A stretch of DNA of 64,000 nucleotides, from NCBI GenBank assembly GCA_020796225.1, contig CM036753.1, positions 7,001,001 to 7,065,000 of the forward strand. The letters run 5' to 3'. Position 1 is the stretch's first letter; each line of letters begins with the position of its first letter. The position numbers and the translations under genes are program-made. Positions 23,777 to 34,503 of the stretch are shown here, one piece after another. The DNA is from Arion vulgaris. Its lineage: Eukaryota; Mollusca; Gastropoda; Stylommatophora; Arionidae. The notes beneath the pieces are model-generated. The model saw only the letters and a list, made by a program, of their open reading frames with translations, had not been told where the DNA came from and searched no databases.

Positions 23777-24141
23777 TACACAACCAAGATATGTGGTGGC
23801 TACCCCAAACAACCAGGTTATGTGGTGGCTACCCCACACAACCAGGATATGTGGTGGCTACCCCACACAACCAGGATATGTGGTGGCTACCCTATACAAG
23901 CAGGATATGTGGTGGCTACCTCACACAACCAGGATATGTGGTGGCTACCCACAAACCAGGATATGTGGTGGCTACCCCACACAACCAGGATATGTGGTGA
24001 CTACCTCACACAACCAGATATGTGGTGGCTACCCACACAACCAGATATGTGGTGGCTACCACACAACCTAGATATGTGGTGGCTACCCACACAACCAGGA
24101 TAGTGGTAATCTACCCCACACAACCAGGATATATGGTGGCT
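23777..24141. repeat. ~30-bp minisatellite, ~12-13 copies
   Basis: The unit contains ACCAGGATATGTGGTGGCTA plus CCCCACACAA. Period 30 keeps all three plus-strand frames open, giving overlapping artefactual peptides rich in W, G and Y. Confidence 0.92.
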
Positions 24142-24384
24142 ATGAAACTAGCACATGCTTACATAGGATACATCTGGACTTTGTGGAAACCACAAGTTCC
24201 TGACTGTGTGGGGTTGTCATCACTTGCACCTAACAGTTTACACTAGCTCAGGTTGACTATCCAGCGTGAGAACATTTCCTATCCATCAGGTTGTATATTA
24301 CTGACTTTCTACCTATTTCATATGCCCTACTTAATTTTTTTATATCTGTTATTTGTTACTAAACCGACGACATAGCACTCTGGA

Positions 24385-24620
24385 CAGACCCATATGTGCT
24401 CAGTCTTTCCTAACAGATGTCAAAGGGTATGCATACTAATGATGGTTCCTGCTGTTCGATGGTTAAACACACTCTTCTCTCTGCCCTACAAGTATCCATT
24501 ACTACTTGTAAAACATGTAATTCTAAACTCTTTACATTTGATGGATAGATTCAGCATCAAATTTTCTGTCCTCATCCAGCAAGAGGTTGCTAAGAGACTG
24601 TATACCTGTGACGTGACTAA
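24385..24620. mobile_element. Dispersed fragment shared with 19.5 kb
   Basis: Matches 19490-19700 (GTGCTCAGT, GTATGCATACT, GTTAAACACACTC, TGGATAGATTCAGCATC). Probably part of the RNase H-bearing LINE 3' region on the minus strand. Confidence 0.5.
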
Positions 24621-25000
24621 GACCTACAGGTTGAAATGTCAACTGTTTGAATCTGATTTTTGTATTCCTATTTAAAAAAAAAAAATATAAAACTGTAAAT
24701 TATCTGTTCCTTCGTCTATTGCCTGTCTGTTCATTGTTTAGTTTTACTGCAGCTATTTATTATAGTGCACTTGGATCTGATTGTATCGACATCTAAAATT
24801 GAGTTAGTGCTTGTAACTGTCTATACTGGAACTCTTATATCTTAAAAAACAAACAAACCAGAATAAGAAAACAATGTTAAAACGTTTTTGAAATTCTCAG
24901 GAATTGAAGATGACTAATTTCCTGGAACAAATTTCTTATGGGTATGTAGAAACATATAGATGTGTACACAGACAGTCTTGATAGGACCACATGAAAACAG
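24621..25000. other. Intergenic, unrecognised
   Basis: AT-rich, with an A-run at 24675-24684. No gene or repeat recognised. Confidence 0.4.
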
Positions 25001-25010
25001 GTTGATATTT

Positions 25011-25263
25011 AAAGGGTCTAAAGCTGAAGGATTGACTTCATTGCATCAGGTTTTACCCCATATAGCTCTGTCCCTCTCTGCAGAAATGGCTTGCCACCTG
25101 CCAAGAGTATTGCACAAAGCACAATCTACGTAGCTCCGGCAACAATCCTAGGATCCCTGGGGGAAAAAATGCACCTGTGAACAGGACAGCACAGATCAGA
25201 TTCAAACCCACAACCTTCAAAATGCAATGCGAAGGTGTAACCACTTAGCCTCAGAGACCCCCA
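25011..25263 (-). mobile_element. SINE-C copy with 10-bp target duplication
   Basis: On the minus strand it starts with the tRNA-like head GGTCTCTGAGGCTAAGTGGT and ends near CTTTAGACCC. GTTGATATTT flanks it on both sides (25001-25010 and 25264-25273), the expected mark of LINE-driven retroposition. Confidence 0.85.
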
Positions 25264-25604
25264 GTTGATATTTGTCAGAAATTAACTATTTTTAAAATGT
25301 TATTGTGATTCAGATAATTAAGTATGGAAAACATAAATTTGCATATTTCTGATCCATGATAGTATTACAAGGTCTATCTACCATTTTTACTTAATGAAAA
25401 CTTGAGAGAACAAAGTTCTCAATGTTTGTCTTTCCTTTTTTCCCTAAGTGTCTGTGTTTTATTATGTGTTTCTTTCAATAAGCTTCCTGAAACTTTTGGC
25501 AAAAGATAGCCTAGGGGTTTAAGTGTATCAATGCTATGCAGTGTGCAGGCATCACTTTCAAATGTATCAAATGTGGACTGGTACCAAAACTAGGTTCAAT
25601 AATG

Positions 25605-26045
25605 CCTCTACTTTGTACAAATATAATATCCTATCATACCTCCACTATTGTACAAATATGAGATAATATCTTCAGTGTTGTACAAATATCAGTTAAGATA
25701 ACATCTCCACTCTTGTACAATATGAATCATACATCTTCATTTGTACAAATATGAAATAACACTCCACTCTTGTACAATATGAGATAAATCTCAGTGTTGT
25801 ACAATATCAGTTAAATAACATCTCCACTCTTGTACAAATATGAGATAATATCTTCAGTGTTGTACAAATATCAGTTAAGAAAATAGAAAAATAGTCATCC
25901 ACTCTTGTACAAATATGAGATAATATCTTCAGTGTTGTACAAATATCAGTTAAGATAACATCTCCACTCTTGTACAAATGAGATAATATCTTCAGTGTTG
26001 TACAAATATCAGTTAAGACAACATCTCCACTCTTGTACAAACATG
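25605..26045. repeat. ~65-bp minisatellite, ~6-7 copies
   Basis: The unit contains AACATCTCCACTCTTGTACA and GAGATAATATCTTCAGTG, each half ending in TTGTACAAATAT. Some copies are shortened. Confidence 0.88.
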
Positions 26046-26224
26046 AAATTAATTAATTCCTCCACCGATATTGTTGACATACAAGTATTATGAGGTCAAG
26101 CTAAGTGTCCACTGTTGTAGATATATGTCGTCAGCAAAATTCCTCCACCCTCACTTTCTCTACAAATATCAGACAAAAAGTCATTTCAATTTTCAAATCA
26201 CTATTCACTAAATAACTACACCAA

Positions 26225-26565
26225 GGAGAGAGAGTTGTGGAGAGACATCTCCTCTTCTTCTTTGCGTTCGTTCTTTACAACCAATTTTAATCACTCTTTG
26301 TGCTATGTTTGATCTTTGCCAAGAACGTGTATATGTTGCACATTGGTTTGGTAGGCCCCTAAACGCATGACTTCTACATGTTTAGGACACATGCATCCAA
26401 TTTCAGCCAAACCTCCTTAGTCGCCTCTTACGACATGCATGGCAGGTAACAGTGGTTCTATTCTTTACATCCCAAATTTGGCCCCGGTAACCACTCGAGC
26501 GGTGGAGAGACATAATCACCTACTTCAGTAGGCATAGCACTTGATTGATTGATTGACTAAATGCA
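26225..26565 (-). mobile_element. LINE-2' 3' tail interrupted by SINE-A
   Basis: AGAGAGTTGTGGAGAGACAT on the left and AGGCATAGCACTTGATTGAT on the right are adjacent sequences in the LINE at 61827-61868 (GAGAGTTGTGGAGAGATATC, GGCATGGCACTTGATTGAT). They are here separated by the SINE at 26249-26511. The DNA reads in the LINE sense on the + strand; the SINE inside is minus. Confidence 0.75.
26249..26511 (-). mobile_element. SINE-A with 12-bp target duplication
   Basis: Full short-form SINE-A in reverse orientation, flanked by GTGGAGAGACAT at 26237-26248 and again at 26512-26523. The duplication is made of the interrupted LINE's own sequence. Confidence 0.88.
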
Positions 26566-26844
26566 ATGAGGTTGCAACTAATGGACTTTCAACACTTCAG
26601 ACTTCAAGAACAACTTAAAATTATATCTACACAGATGCTTTACAAGTGCTATATTTGAACCCTTTGAAAAATGAAACTTGACTTGTTATTTTAAAAAAAC
26701 CCAGCACTTTCAACACTTGTCCTCGATAGTGAAATAGAAGCCTGAGGTCTATCCTGCAAACATACAGACACAAAGTTACAAATTCATTTCCTTTGAGAAA
26801 GATTGTCACACTTTCAAGATGACAGATCCTCTCATGTTTAAGTG

Positions 26845-26907
26845 CTATTCTGGGCAACAGCTAGTTTCTGTAGCATCTTGACGACAGATTGGACATGTAC
26901 GATTTGT
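26845..26907 (-). CDS. RNF38/44: RNF38/44-like E3 ligase, terminal exon
   Basis: Last coding exon of the RING-H2 ubiquitin ligase. Acceptor (minus strand) TTCCACAG precedes ACA at 26907; 20 codons follow, then TAG at 26847-26845. It encodes TNRTCPICRQDATET, supplying the seventh and eighth zinc ligands (CPIC) of the RING. Vertebrate RNF38 and RNF44 have the equivalent NRTCPICRADASE and end a few residues later, so the C-terminus is complete. It joins in phase 0 to the exon at 28823-28596, giving KWLK/TNRTCPIC. Confidence 0.93.
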   Translation of the reverse strand, partial: TNRTCPICRQDATETSCCPE

Positions 26908-27074
26908 CTGTGGAACAGAGAACAATATGTATTTTATGAATTGAAGAGAAAATATTTGATAAATATGTTTCATTAACTAAATGTGTAGAAGGTTGGTTAG
27001 CTCATATTTTTGTGTGTGCAGATGATGGTGTGAAAGTTGTACTCTTAAGTATTACAATTCATGACAATGCTGCA

Positions 27075-27165
27075 TGTGACATATCCTTTGCTTGATAAAG
27101 GCTGTTTGGTTTAAATGTTGCTGTGTATTGTTATTGTAAAACTACAGTACTTTGTTTTTATTTGT
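27075..27165 (+). mobile_element. Penelope-like element 3' end remnant
   Basis: CTTGATAAAGGCTGTTTGGT and TGTAAAACTACAGTACTTTG parallel 57714-57790 downstream of the GIY-YIG ORF. An isolated, 5'-truncated scrap located in the last RNF38/44-like intron. Confidence 0.65.
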
Positions 27166-27920
27166 TTCGCCACTGCATGTGACTAGCAAGACCAATCTGT
27201 GTGGAGAATTTTAGACTCGAACCCAACACTTAATAATTGAATGAACAGAATTCAAACATAACACACTCCAGAGTGCTGGCTGTGTGCACATCATCATGAA
27301 ACCGTTCACCACAAACCCCTTCCTGCGTCAAGCGCTAGATGATGTCAGGAAGATCCTTCTTCCTCCAAGTTCTGATAAATGGAACACATTATACGAAACA
27401 AAAACTTACAAACACATGCAGATACTACTACTACATAGCATTGGGCCGAAGAACAAGAGCTCTAGTGTCACTGGATCATTGAAGAAGAAGACTTCCACAA
27501 CTGTTGCATCGGATTCCATTAAATTTTTGCCACCTCATGCACTGGTGTTTCTCTTCAGGTCTTAACCTCTCTATAATAAGTGTGTCTTTTCTCCTAATTC
27601 AACTCTTGAATTTTCCCCTCCAAGAACTGTGATCAGGTATTGAATACTCAGGAATCACTTTCAATAATTGTATCATAAACATCACTCTTACACACATAGT
27701 TACACTGAAGTAGAGGGCAGCTTCGAGATCTACAATTCCCAATATTCTACGATACTCCATATGAGCTCCAACCATCTCAATCTACGAAGACTGAACATGG
27801 AAAATAATGTATAGAATGTAGTTAGATAGTTACAAGAAATGTAAGCATTCTGGTTGTTTCTCATTGCATCTCAAGTACAGCAAAGAAGTAATCACCTTTG
27901 TCAACAGATGTCTTTGGGTA
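27166..27920. other. Intron sequence, unrecognised
   Basis: Contains a 93-codon plus-strand open frame (27284-27565) with a KKKTSTT patch but no recognised domain or splice context. Treated as chance or unknown repeat. Confidence 0.4.
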
Positions 27921-27929
27921 TTCTCAGAC

Positions 27930-28255
27930 TGAGATGGTATGACAGAATTTCAAACACAGGTCCGTAGATAAAAAAACGACATGAACCTGTGATGACCAGG
28001 CTAAGAGTCGAAAATGGAGGTGTGTTGGGCAAACCTTGAGGAAGACACACTTAAGTGTCACTAGACAAACACTTAAGTGGAACCCGTAAGGAAAACGGAA
28101 CATGAAACTTGGAGATGGAGTCTTCTTGAGGAACAACTGACGGATGCTGGACTATCATAGGAGGCCATAAAGAAAACAGCCAGAAACTGGGAAAAGTGAA
28201 GAACAACTGTTGAGGCCCTATGCTCCACGAAGAGTGGAGAGGAATAAGTCAGTAG
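27930..28255 (+). mobile_element. LINE 3' fragment
   Basis: Frames give LRKTHLSVTRQTLKWNP and LLRPYAP. These correspond to LRKTQSSVTRQVLEWNPQG and LLRPYAPRG near the end of the RT protein at 52.6-53.5 kb, so it is the same LINE family in the opposite orientation. Internal stops. Confidence 0.75.
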
Positions 28256-28339
28256 TTATAAAGAAGTAATCAAGAGTTGATTGATATCCACTATAAGCTG
28301 TCCACAAACTAGACATGATGTTAGAATTGTGGTTGCTGG

Positions 28340-28823
<484 letters not shown>

Positions 28824-29108
28824 CTAGAGAGAAATAACATTTTGGTTAAATGTACCATCAGTTATCACATACAGCACAAGTAATGAATGACAGCCAAAGA
28901 CACTCTCTATTATTCATCAGTATCATTATTTTATCAACGTTAGATGATGCAAAATTTCAACACTGCAGTAGATGCATGAACCTACCAACATATGGGCATG
29001 TCCCAAGCCACATCAAGACTTGTCCTGGAAGAACACATCCAGCTCAAAAATAATAAAACAAAGAACTCTAAACCTCTGATATCTTGTAGGCAGTGTCAGT
29101 ATATTTAA

Positions 29109-30241
29109 CTCCTTGTGGACTAAATGTAACAGGGTGTGGGAGGGCAAGTCGCAAAATTAAGTCCCCTTGGTTTCAGTCAAACAAAAACGAAATCGAAAAA
29201 TCACCTGGTTTAAAAATAGGGGGAGTACAGTCCCTTGGACGAAGGATGTTGAAAGCAAGCTGACCATTGGTCAATACAAGTCCGGGGAAAAGTGCATAAA
29301 AAGGCGCTACACGGCAGTTCACGAACAGGGGACCCCGAGAAGTTAGCAAGGAGTGATGGGCTGTCGTCAGATAGGGATGGAACAAGGTAGTTCGTCCAGT
29401 GAGGAATTCGATACAGGTAGTAGAGTGAATAATAATTTGAGTGTATTCTCATTTGCCACGTGTGAATCAGTAGATGATAGCTGACAAAAGCTAAGGCAGC
29501 CAAGTTATAATCCAGTGTATTCTCATTTGCCATGTGTAAATCAGTAGAAGATAGCGGATGGAAGCTAAGACAGCCAGTTTATAATCCAGGGTATTCTCAT
29601 TTACCACGTGCAAATCAGTTGATGAAAGCTAACTCAGCAAGTTAGTAGGATATTCCTGTATACTCTTATTTAACTCGTGCAGATCAGTTGATGAAAGCCA
29701 AGACAGCAAGTTTGTAGAATATTCCTGTATATCCTCATCGGCCACGTGCTGACCAGAAAAGCAGTTAACTAAGATCACTAAGACAGCCAGATTATTATAT
29801 CCCAGCGGTTACCAAGTTAACCACGTGCAGGACAGAGGATCCAGTCATTGTGATAGAACTTTCTCGTCGGTCAGACGCTAGTCAAAGGCGCTTTATTAAT
29901 GAACAGATTTAGTCAAGTGTTATTATGCTTATCACTTTATTTCAGGGTCCTTTAAATTAGAATTTTGGTAAATTGTTTTATGTATGAAATTGTGTATTCG
30001 TAGAATTACAGTTTTAATAAAAGTTGAGGATCATATTGACTGATTCTCACATAGATAACTATTCAAGAACCACGTGTTAGTATATTGTTGTGTGGTCAGA
30101 CAAACGTGAAGGTTGATAGTCAGCAGGGCAATAGAATAATTATATATATTAGACAGGCATGAAACCTATACGGTTACACCCGTTTTTTACTAAAAACAAA
30201 TGACTTGTAAAATCATAGCTTTTGCCCTGATCCACTAAGAG
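29109..30241. mobile_element. TTAA-flanked inverted-repeat DNA element
   Basis: 1133 bp between TTAA at 29105-29108 and TTAA at 30242-30245. The ends CTCCTTGTGGAC and (reverse complement of the right end) CTCTTAGTGGATC are imperfect terminal inverted repeats, and a subterminal TGTAAC/GTTACA pair lies inside. No transposase. Suggests a non-autonomous piggyBac-type element in an RNF38/44-like intron; a solo LTR with TGT...ACA ends was considered but has no matching flanking duplication. Confidence 0.5.
29430..29810. repeat. ~85-bp degenerate tandem repeat, 5 units
   Basis: Each unit carries a CACGTG-like core (GCCACGTG, GCCATGTG, ACCACGTG, ACTCGTG, GCCACGTG), AATCAGTWGATGA and AAGACAGC. It lies inside the TTAA element. 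Confidence 0.7.
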
Positions 30242-30505
30242 TTAAGAATATAACTAGGGAAGACTCCATAACTTCTTCCACTGAGGATGAAGCATCTAAA
30301 TTCAAGCAGACTTCATATATGTCAAGAAAATGAACATGTGTACATCATAGAGTTAATGATTCTGCTAGGATATCTTTCATAGAGTAAGATCTGCTACTGT
30401 GGATCATTATTAGATATATGGAAACAACTCATCTATCTCTCTGCTTCGACTTTTAACCATGAAAAACTCATAGCAGTAGAACACATCAAATTTAGTAGCC
30501 ACACC

Positions 30506-30729
30506 GCAGGCCTCTGTGTCTAAGTGGTTACACTATTGTTTTGCGTTAAGAAGGTTGTGGATTCGAATCCATTCTGTTCACAAGATTTTTCAGACTTTAA
30601 TTAATGACTGTTGTCGGAGCTATGGAGTTAGTGCTTTCTGGAATACTCTTGGCAGGTCATGTGCCATTTCCTGCGGAGAAGAACTGAGCCATACGGGGAA
30701 ACTTGGTTCAATGAAGTAAATCCTTTGCC
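30506..30729 (+). mobile_element. SINE-C with perfect 15-bp target duplication
   Basis: The head CCTCTGTGTCTAAGTGGTTA contains an A-box-like CTAAGTGG, and GGATTCGAATCC is a canonical B box. The SINE is flanked by TTTAGTAGCCACACC at 30491-30505 and 30730-30744. The duplication is unmutated, so the insertion is fairly young. Confidence 0.9.
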
Positions 30730-30895
30730 TTTAGTAGCCACACCTTTTTACTTCTTCATTTTTATTTGCGTGTTTCATTCATATATCTTATTGATCAACA
30801 GTCAGAATTTTCCCCACCTCCCTTTTTTCTTGTTTTGTCCCTATCTTCATAAAGATATTTTAGTCAAAATTGTCAACTCTTTTTCTTTCTTTTAC

Positions 30896-31187
30896 TCTTT
30901 TTTTGCCGCTAGGTGTAGCAGGTTTAACTGATGACCGGTTTCCAAAATAGTGCATGCTTTGTCGCTTGATGTGCTGTGATGTTGTGGAGTTTTAGGCTGT
31001 CTGTAACTCCATCAATCCATATTTTTCTTGTTCTGTCCCTTCCTCTTGGCGATTCCATTTTCAGGTTGTATGCTCTTACAACTGGTGTATTCACGTCCAT
31101 TCTCACCAATTGACCAAACCAAGTCTGTTTAGTTGTGTTTATTTCTAGAAGTGCATTGCAATCCGTTCTTAAATTTTTTATGTTCAC
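30896..31187 (-). mobile_element. LINE-3' fragment
   Basis: Minus-strand frame reads WFGQLVRMDVN then AYNLKMESPRGRDRTRK, a typical ORF2 tail. The same sequence occurs at 57841-57965 and 56340-56438. Truncated at both ends. Confidence 0.75.
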
Positions 31188-31233
31188 TATTCATTCACTG
31201 TAATCACATCAACCATAATGCACTCAATGTTAC

Positions 31234-31309
31234 CTCATAATTCTCTACCTCTTCAGGGCTATCAATGTCTCTGCCGTAAGGAGGCATGGGTGGGCTACCT
31301 AACATGGCT
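31234..31309 (-). CDS. RNF38/44: RNF38/44-like E3 ligase, linker exon
   Basis: A 76-base exon between acceptor TTTGATCTAACAG and donor GTAACA. The first base completes the codon begun by the exon ending at 32813, and the exon finishes in phase 0. It reads AMLGSPPMPPYGRDIDSPEE and then VENYE. The [14 protein letters not shown] junction with the next exon exactly matches the VENYEALLNLAERL sequence of RNF38. Together with the preceding exon it gives LLQFLLAML, matching the LLPYVLSML segment. A conserved proline-rich linker of unknown function. Confidence 0.9.
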
Positions 31310-31489
31310 CTGTTAGATCAAAACAAAAAGATGACATTAAGACATTATTGTGGACAATATAAATTGTACAAGGCTAGTCAAAAAAAGATTGAGAATTAAT
31401 TACATTTTAAAAAAAACCTTGCATGTGCTATGGAGTTTGTGCACTGCTGCTGAGATCTTCCTGTGTAATGAAGAGATCAAAGCACACAT

Positions 31490-31800
31490 GGTTACTCTCT
31501 CTCTTTGCCTTTTTACCCGGATTGGGGCATAGGCCCTCAACCAACTCATGCCAAGTCTTCCTATCTCTAGCTATCTCCTGCAGCTCCCCTTTATATTGTT
31601 GAGCTCCGCCTCCAAATCTCGTCTCCATGTATTTCTCGGCCTCCCCTTCTTTCACTGTCCCTACGGGTTCCAGGCAAGGACCCTTCTTGTTATATTCCCC
31701 ACCGGTTTTCGCAAAGTGTGTCCTATCCAGCGCCAGCATCTTTTTAACCTGTTCGTTCACTGGAATCTGTCTTGTTCTCTCCATAAGTTCCTCATTTGTG
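31490..31800 (-). mobile_element. LINE 3' fragment
   Basis: Minus-strand frame: [19 protein letters not shown], then YMETRFGGGAQQYKGELQE and ARDRKTWHELVEGL, the C-terminal tail of a non-LTR ORF2 with the usual RDRxxWxxLVEGL ending. A related scrap lies at 47960-48190 (+). Confidence 0.75.
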
Positions 31801-31978
31801 CATGGTTACTCACTGAAGTACAATGATGAGGATCATATTAATCAATCATATTCATCTGAGGATAATCTTCATCGCACATGTCCATGATTGTCCTGATCTC
31901 CTCCAAAGCATGTATTTCAATGTGTTTAGATTAACAACTCCTGTTCTGTGCTGGTTTATGTATCTACTGGGGTTTCTA

Positions 31979-32372
31979 TCATGGTATTGACACACCTATC
32001 GGTATGCATAACTTACACAACCAAGATAGAGAATACCCTTTATCTGGTTTGTTGAAATCGGCAGAGTGTATGTTTTCTCTGAGAGCAATGATGTCGCTTT
32101 TGTCCATAGAAAACGCATTCTCGATCGCAGCATTGCTCGCCAGTGCATTCGCTCTCTCATTGTCCTTCATCCCAGAATGACCTGAGACAAAGATAAGTGT
32201 CTGGATTGTCGCTTTTTGTATTATTTGCTTCCACTGCCTGCATGCATAACTGGATCTTCTATATCATGCTCATAGAATCGCTGAGCTTGCATGCCTGAGT
32301 GAATGTTTACGTCTTTATTTACTTCAGGTATTTTGGGATTCAGGGATTTCATCACCGCCATTACCTCCATAG
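31979..32372 (-). pseudogene. LINE RNase H domain remnant
   Basis: The minus strand reads TMEVMAVMKSL (the E of RNase H), then SGHSGMKDNERANALASNA (the H and final D region). Stop codons interrupt it. This marks an I-superfamily-like non-LTR element with an RNase H domain. Confidence 0.65.
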
Positions 32373-32439
32373 TCCATCAATCAATCATATATGAAATAAG
32401 ACCTGTGAGATGAAATAAACGTAAAGTACAGTACTATTC

Positions 32440-32714
32440 GAGAGCCGCTGCAGCGTAGTTGTTAGTGAACTCGCTTCTCAAGGCTGGTGGTCTGGGTTCA
32501 GCTCCGCAATGCGCATGGAATTTTTCCCGACCATGACGGCTCTCAGGTCGACCCAGCCTCAACTGGGTACCAGACATGCTCTGGGAAAGTAAAGGCGGCC
32601 GGCGTGATGCTGACCACATCACCCATCGGTGCCGACGGTCAATGAAAATACAGGCCTAACACTGTATTGACCTATATACCACGAGGTATGAAAGGGTTCC
32701 TTTACTTTTTTTTT
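32440..32714 (+). mobile_element. SINE-E with perfect 13-bp target duplication
   Basis: The head GCTGCAGCGTAGTTGTTAG and the B-box-like GGTTCAGCTCC mark a tRNA-derived SINE; the body includes CAACTGGGTACCAGACATG and GGCGTGATGCTGACCAC. TACAGTACTATTC flanks it at 32427-32439 and 32715-32727. It is the reference copy for 22050, 33178 and 43300. Confidence 0.9.
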
Positions 32715-32812
32715 TACAGTACTATTCATAGTAGAAAAGCTGTAATCTCTTTAGTAGGAATGATTGTATATATAGATATGTACCAGGCAGTCATTGTATT
32801 TGTATCACTTAC

Positions 32813-32913
32813 AAGAACTGTAACAAGAAGCCAGGGCTGTAGTGTTGTTGCTGTTGCATGCGTACTCGGCTGCGTGTACTCGATCTTCTGGAGTAGTATC
32901 GGGAAATTGAACC
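32813..32913 (-). CDS. RNF38/44: RNF38/44-like E3 ligase, arginine-rich exon
   Basis: Acceptor ATTTCCAG and donor GTAAGTGAT bound 101 bases. Read in the frame required by the next exon (33 codons plus TT) it gives GSISRYYSRRSSTRSRVRMQ, QQQH and YSPGFLLQF. This corresponds to the GRSRYRSQQ...YHPSLLPYVL region of RNF38/44: a basic RS-like patch, then a hydrophobic segment. It therefore starts in phase 0, whereas the best donor of the previous exon (34504) leaves phase 1, so one small exon or a different donor is missing from this model. Confidence 0.82.
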
Positions 32914-32934
32914 CTGGAAATAGAGAGGAAAATA

Positions 32935-33160
32935 ATCATGTTCTAGTGATGTACTAATACTTATGTTCTAGTGAGTACTAATTCTTATGTTCTAGTTGTT
33001 TTAGTTTAATTCTTCTGTTCTAGTGACATCTATTAGTCACGTATGCAGTGGTTATACTATGTTCTAGTGAGTCTACTTCATTTTCCTCAGTTGTGTCTAA
33101 TTTTCTAATGTTCTCAGAGTATTATTATGTTCTAGTTGTGTTCTCAGCTCTAAATTTTCT
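32935..33160. repeat. ~25-30-bp degenerate minisatellite
   Basis: Repeated TTATGTTCTAGTGAGTACTA-like units, about seven, increasingly eroded to the right. Confidence 0.65.
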
Positions 33161-33177
33161 TCTGGAGAGTTTCTGCA

Positions 33178-33460
33178 GTGTCACATCTATTGAGTCACAG
33201 TAGCAGTGGTTATCGCACTTGCTTCCTACATGGGAGTCTCGGTTCAATCCTCAGTTGTGGTCGAATTTTTCTGACCATAAGTGACTCTCAGGTTGAGCCT
33301 CCCCCTTAACTTGGTAACAACTTTTAAAAAAAAAATGTGAAGTAAATGCTGCTAACGTAATGTTAACCATGTCACTCACTGTGTGCTGCTGATCAAATAT
33401 AAATACGGTCATAATATTGTATTGTTTAATATGCCACATGGTACAAAAACGGGTTCTGTA
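33178..33460 (+). mobile_element. SINE-E copy
   Basis: Matches the 32440 copy (GTAGCAGTGGTTATCGC head, GGTTCAATCC, GACTCTCAGGTTGAGCC, TATGCCACATGGTAC). No clear flanking duplication. Confidence 0.8.
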
Positions 33461-33534
33461 CTTTACAGCACTATAGTTTATGGTTTGATTCTGTGGTATT
33501 TGACACTAGCTATTCATTATTTGGAAAATGACTA

Positions 33535-34410
33535 AAGATGTAGAAAGCAAGTTTAATGCATTTGACTTAAGATGTCTGCAAACAATAATGAACATAAAAT
33601 GTGACGAATTAAGGAGAAGTGATGATATCAGAGAAATGTCTGGTTGACCACTAGTAACATCTGTTATAAGAAAGAGAATATAGAGATATATTGGACACAC
33701 TTAAGAAGAAATTATCTTCTTCTGCTTTCTCACTAGATTGGGATTTCAAATTCTCTAATAAAGGCAGCCATCTACCTCAGATTATCAGCCACTCCATACA
33801 GTTTGTCTTGGATGCTGGTGTAAGTGGGTTAAGTCTGCAGACTGGGGGCAGTTCTGTAGGATATAATTCCTATGATTTTCCCGTTTGTGCCGACCTCTTC
33901 CCGCAGTAAGTTGTGGCCACCCTCATGATGGTAGGTCTGACATTCTTACTGCGTGGCTAAATCTCCGAGGCAGATTGGCGACCAGAAACCGTTATCCCAT
34001 TTCTCATTGTGAGGGTCGTTGCACCATGTTATGCGCCTTACGGCCTGGTGTATCTGTTTTCTGCAAGCATTTGTTTCGGTTTAGCATTCCCTAGTGGACA
34101 CGTGCATCCGATTTCAGCCAAACCTCCGTCGCCTCTTACGACATGCGGGGCAGGTAACAGTTGTTCTATTCTTTACACCCCAAATTTGAGTCCCGGTAAC
34201 CACTCGGGCGAAGAAATTATCTAAGAATAACAATGCAGGTATTGAAGTCAAAGGGTTCAAGAAAGAGAGAACCTAGAGAAACCCTGAGACAAACTTTGCT
34301 GAGAGAGGCAAGTAATATCAGACTCAATTCCATAGAAGAGATTGAGCAAGTGGTCCAGGACAGTGCGGTATGCTTGCAGGCCCTATGCAATGTATAACGG
34401 TACAAGAGAA
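33535..34410 (+). mobile_element. LINE-1' 3' fragment split by SINE
   Basis: 33535-33717 and 34223-34410 are consecutive parts of the ORF2 tail seen at 58500-58770 (AAGAAAGAGAATATAGAGAT, then TGCAGGTATTGAAGTCAAAG, GAGGCAAGTAATATCAG, ACGGTACAAGAG). The SINE-A long variant sits inside. Confidence 0.8.
33718..34209 (-). mobile_element. SINE-A long variant with 13-bp target duplication
   Basis: Same ~490-bp composition as 8480-9015. GAAGAAATTATCT is present at 33705-33717 and 34210-34222, so the insertion boundaries are exact. Confidence 0.88.
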
Positions 34411-34503
34411 ATATATATATATCTGTTCATCATTTGCCCAAACTGGATTCATATTAGCAGTTAGTTCAGTGGCAGCACTTCAAAAGAATTGTAATCTGAA
34501 TAC

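Noticed and set aside
23704..24103. WWLP/GGY-rich overlapping open frames
   Set aside because: Produced by the 30-bp minisatellite in all three phases.
27284..27565. 93-codon frame in the last RNF38/44-like intron
   Set aside because: No recognisable domain, no second copy and no splice context; could not be supported as a gene.
29125..30178. Solo LTR (TGTAAC...GTTACA)
   Set aside because: Flanking five-base sequences do not match, and better boundaries with TTAA and inverted ends lie just outside.
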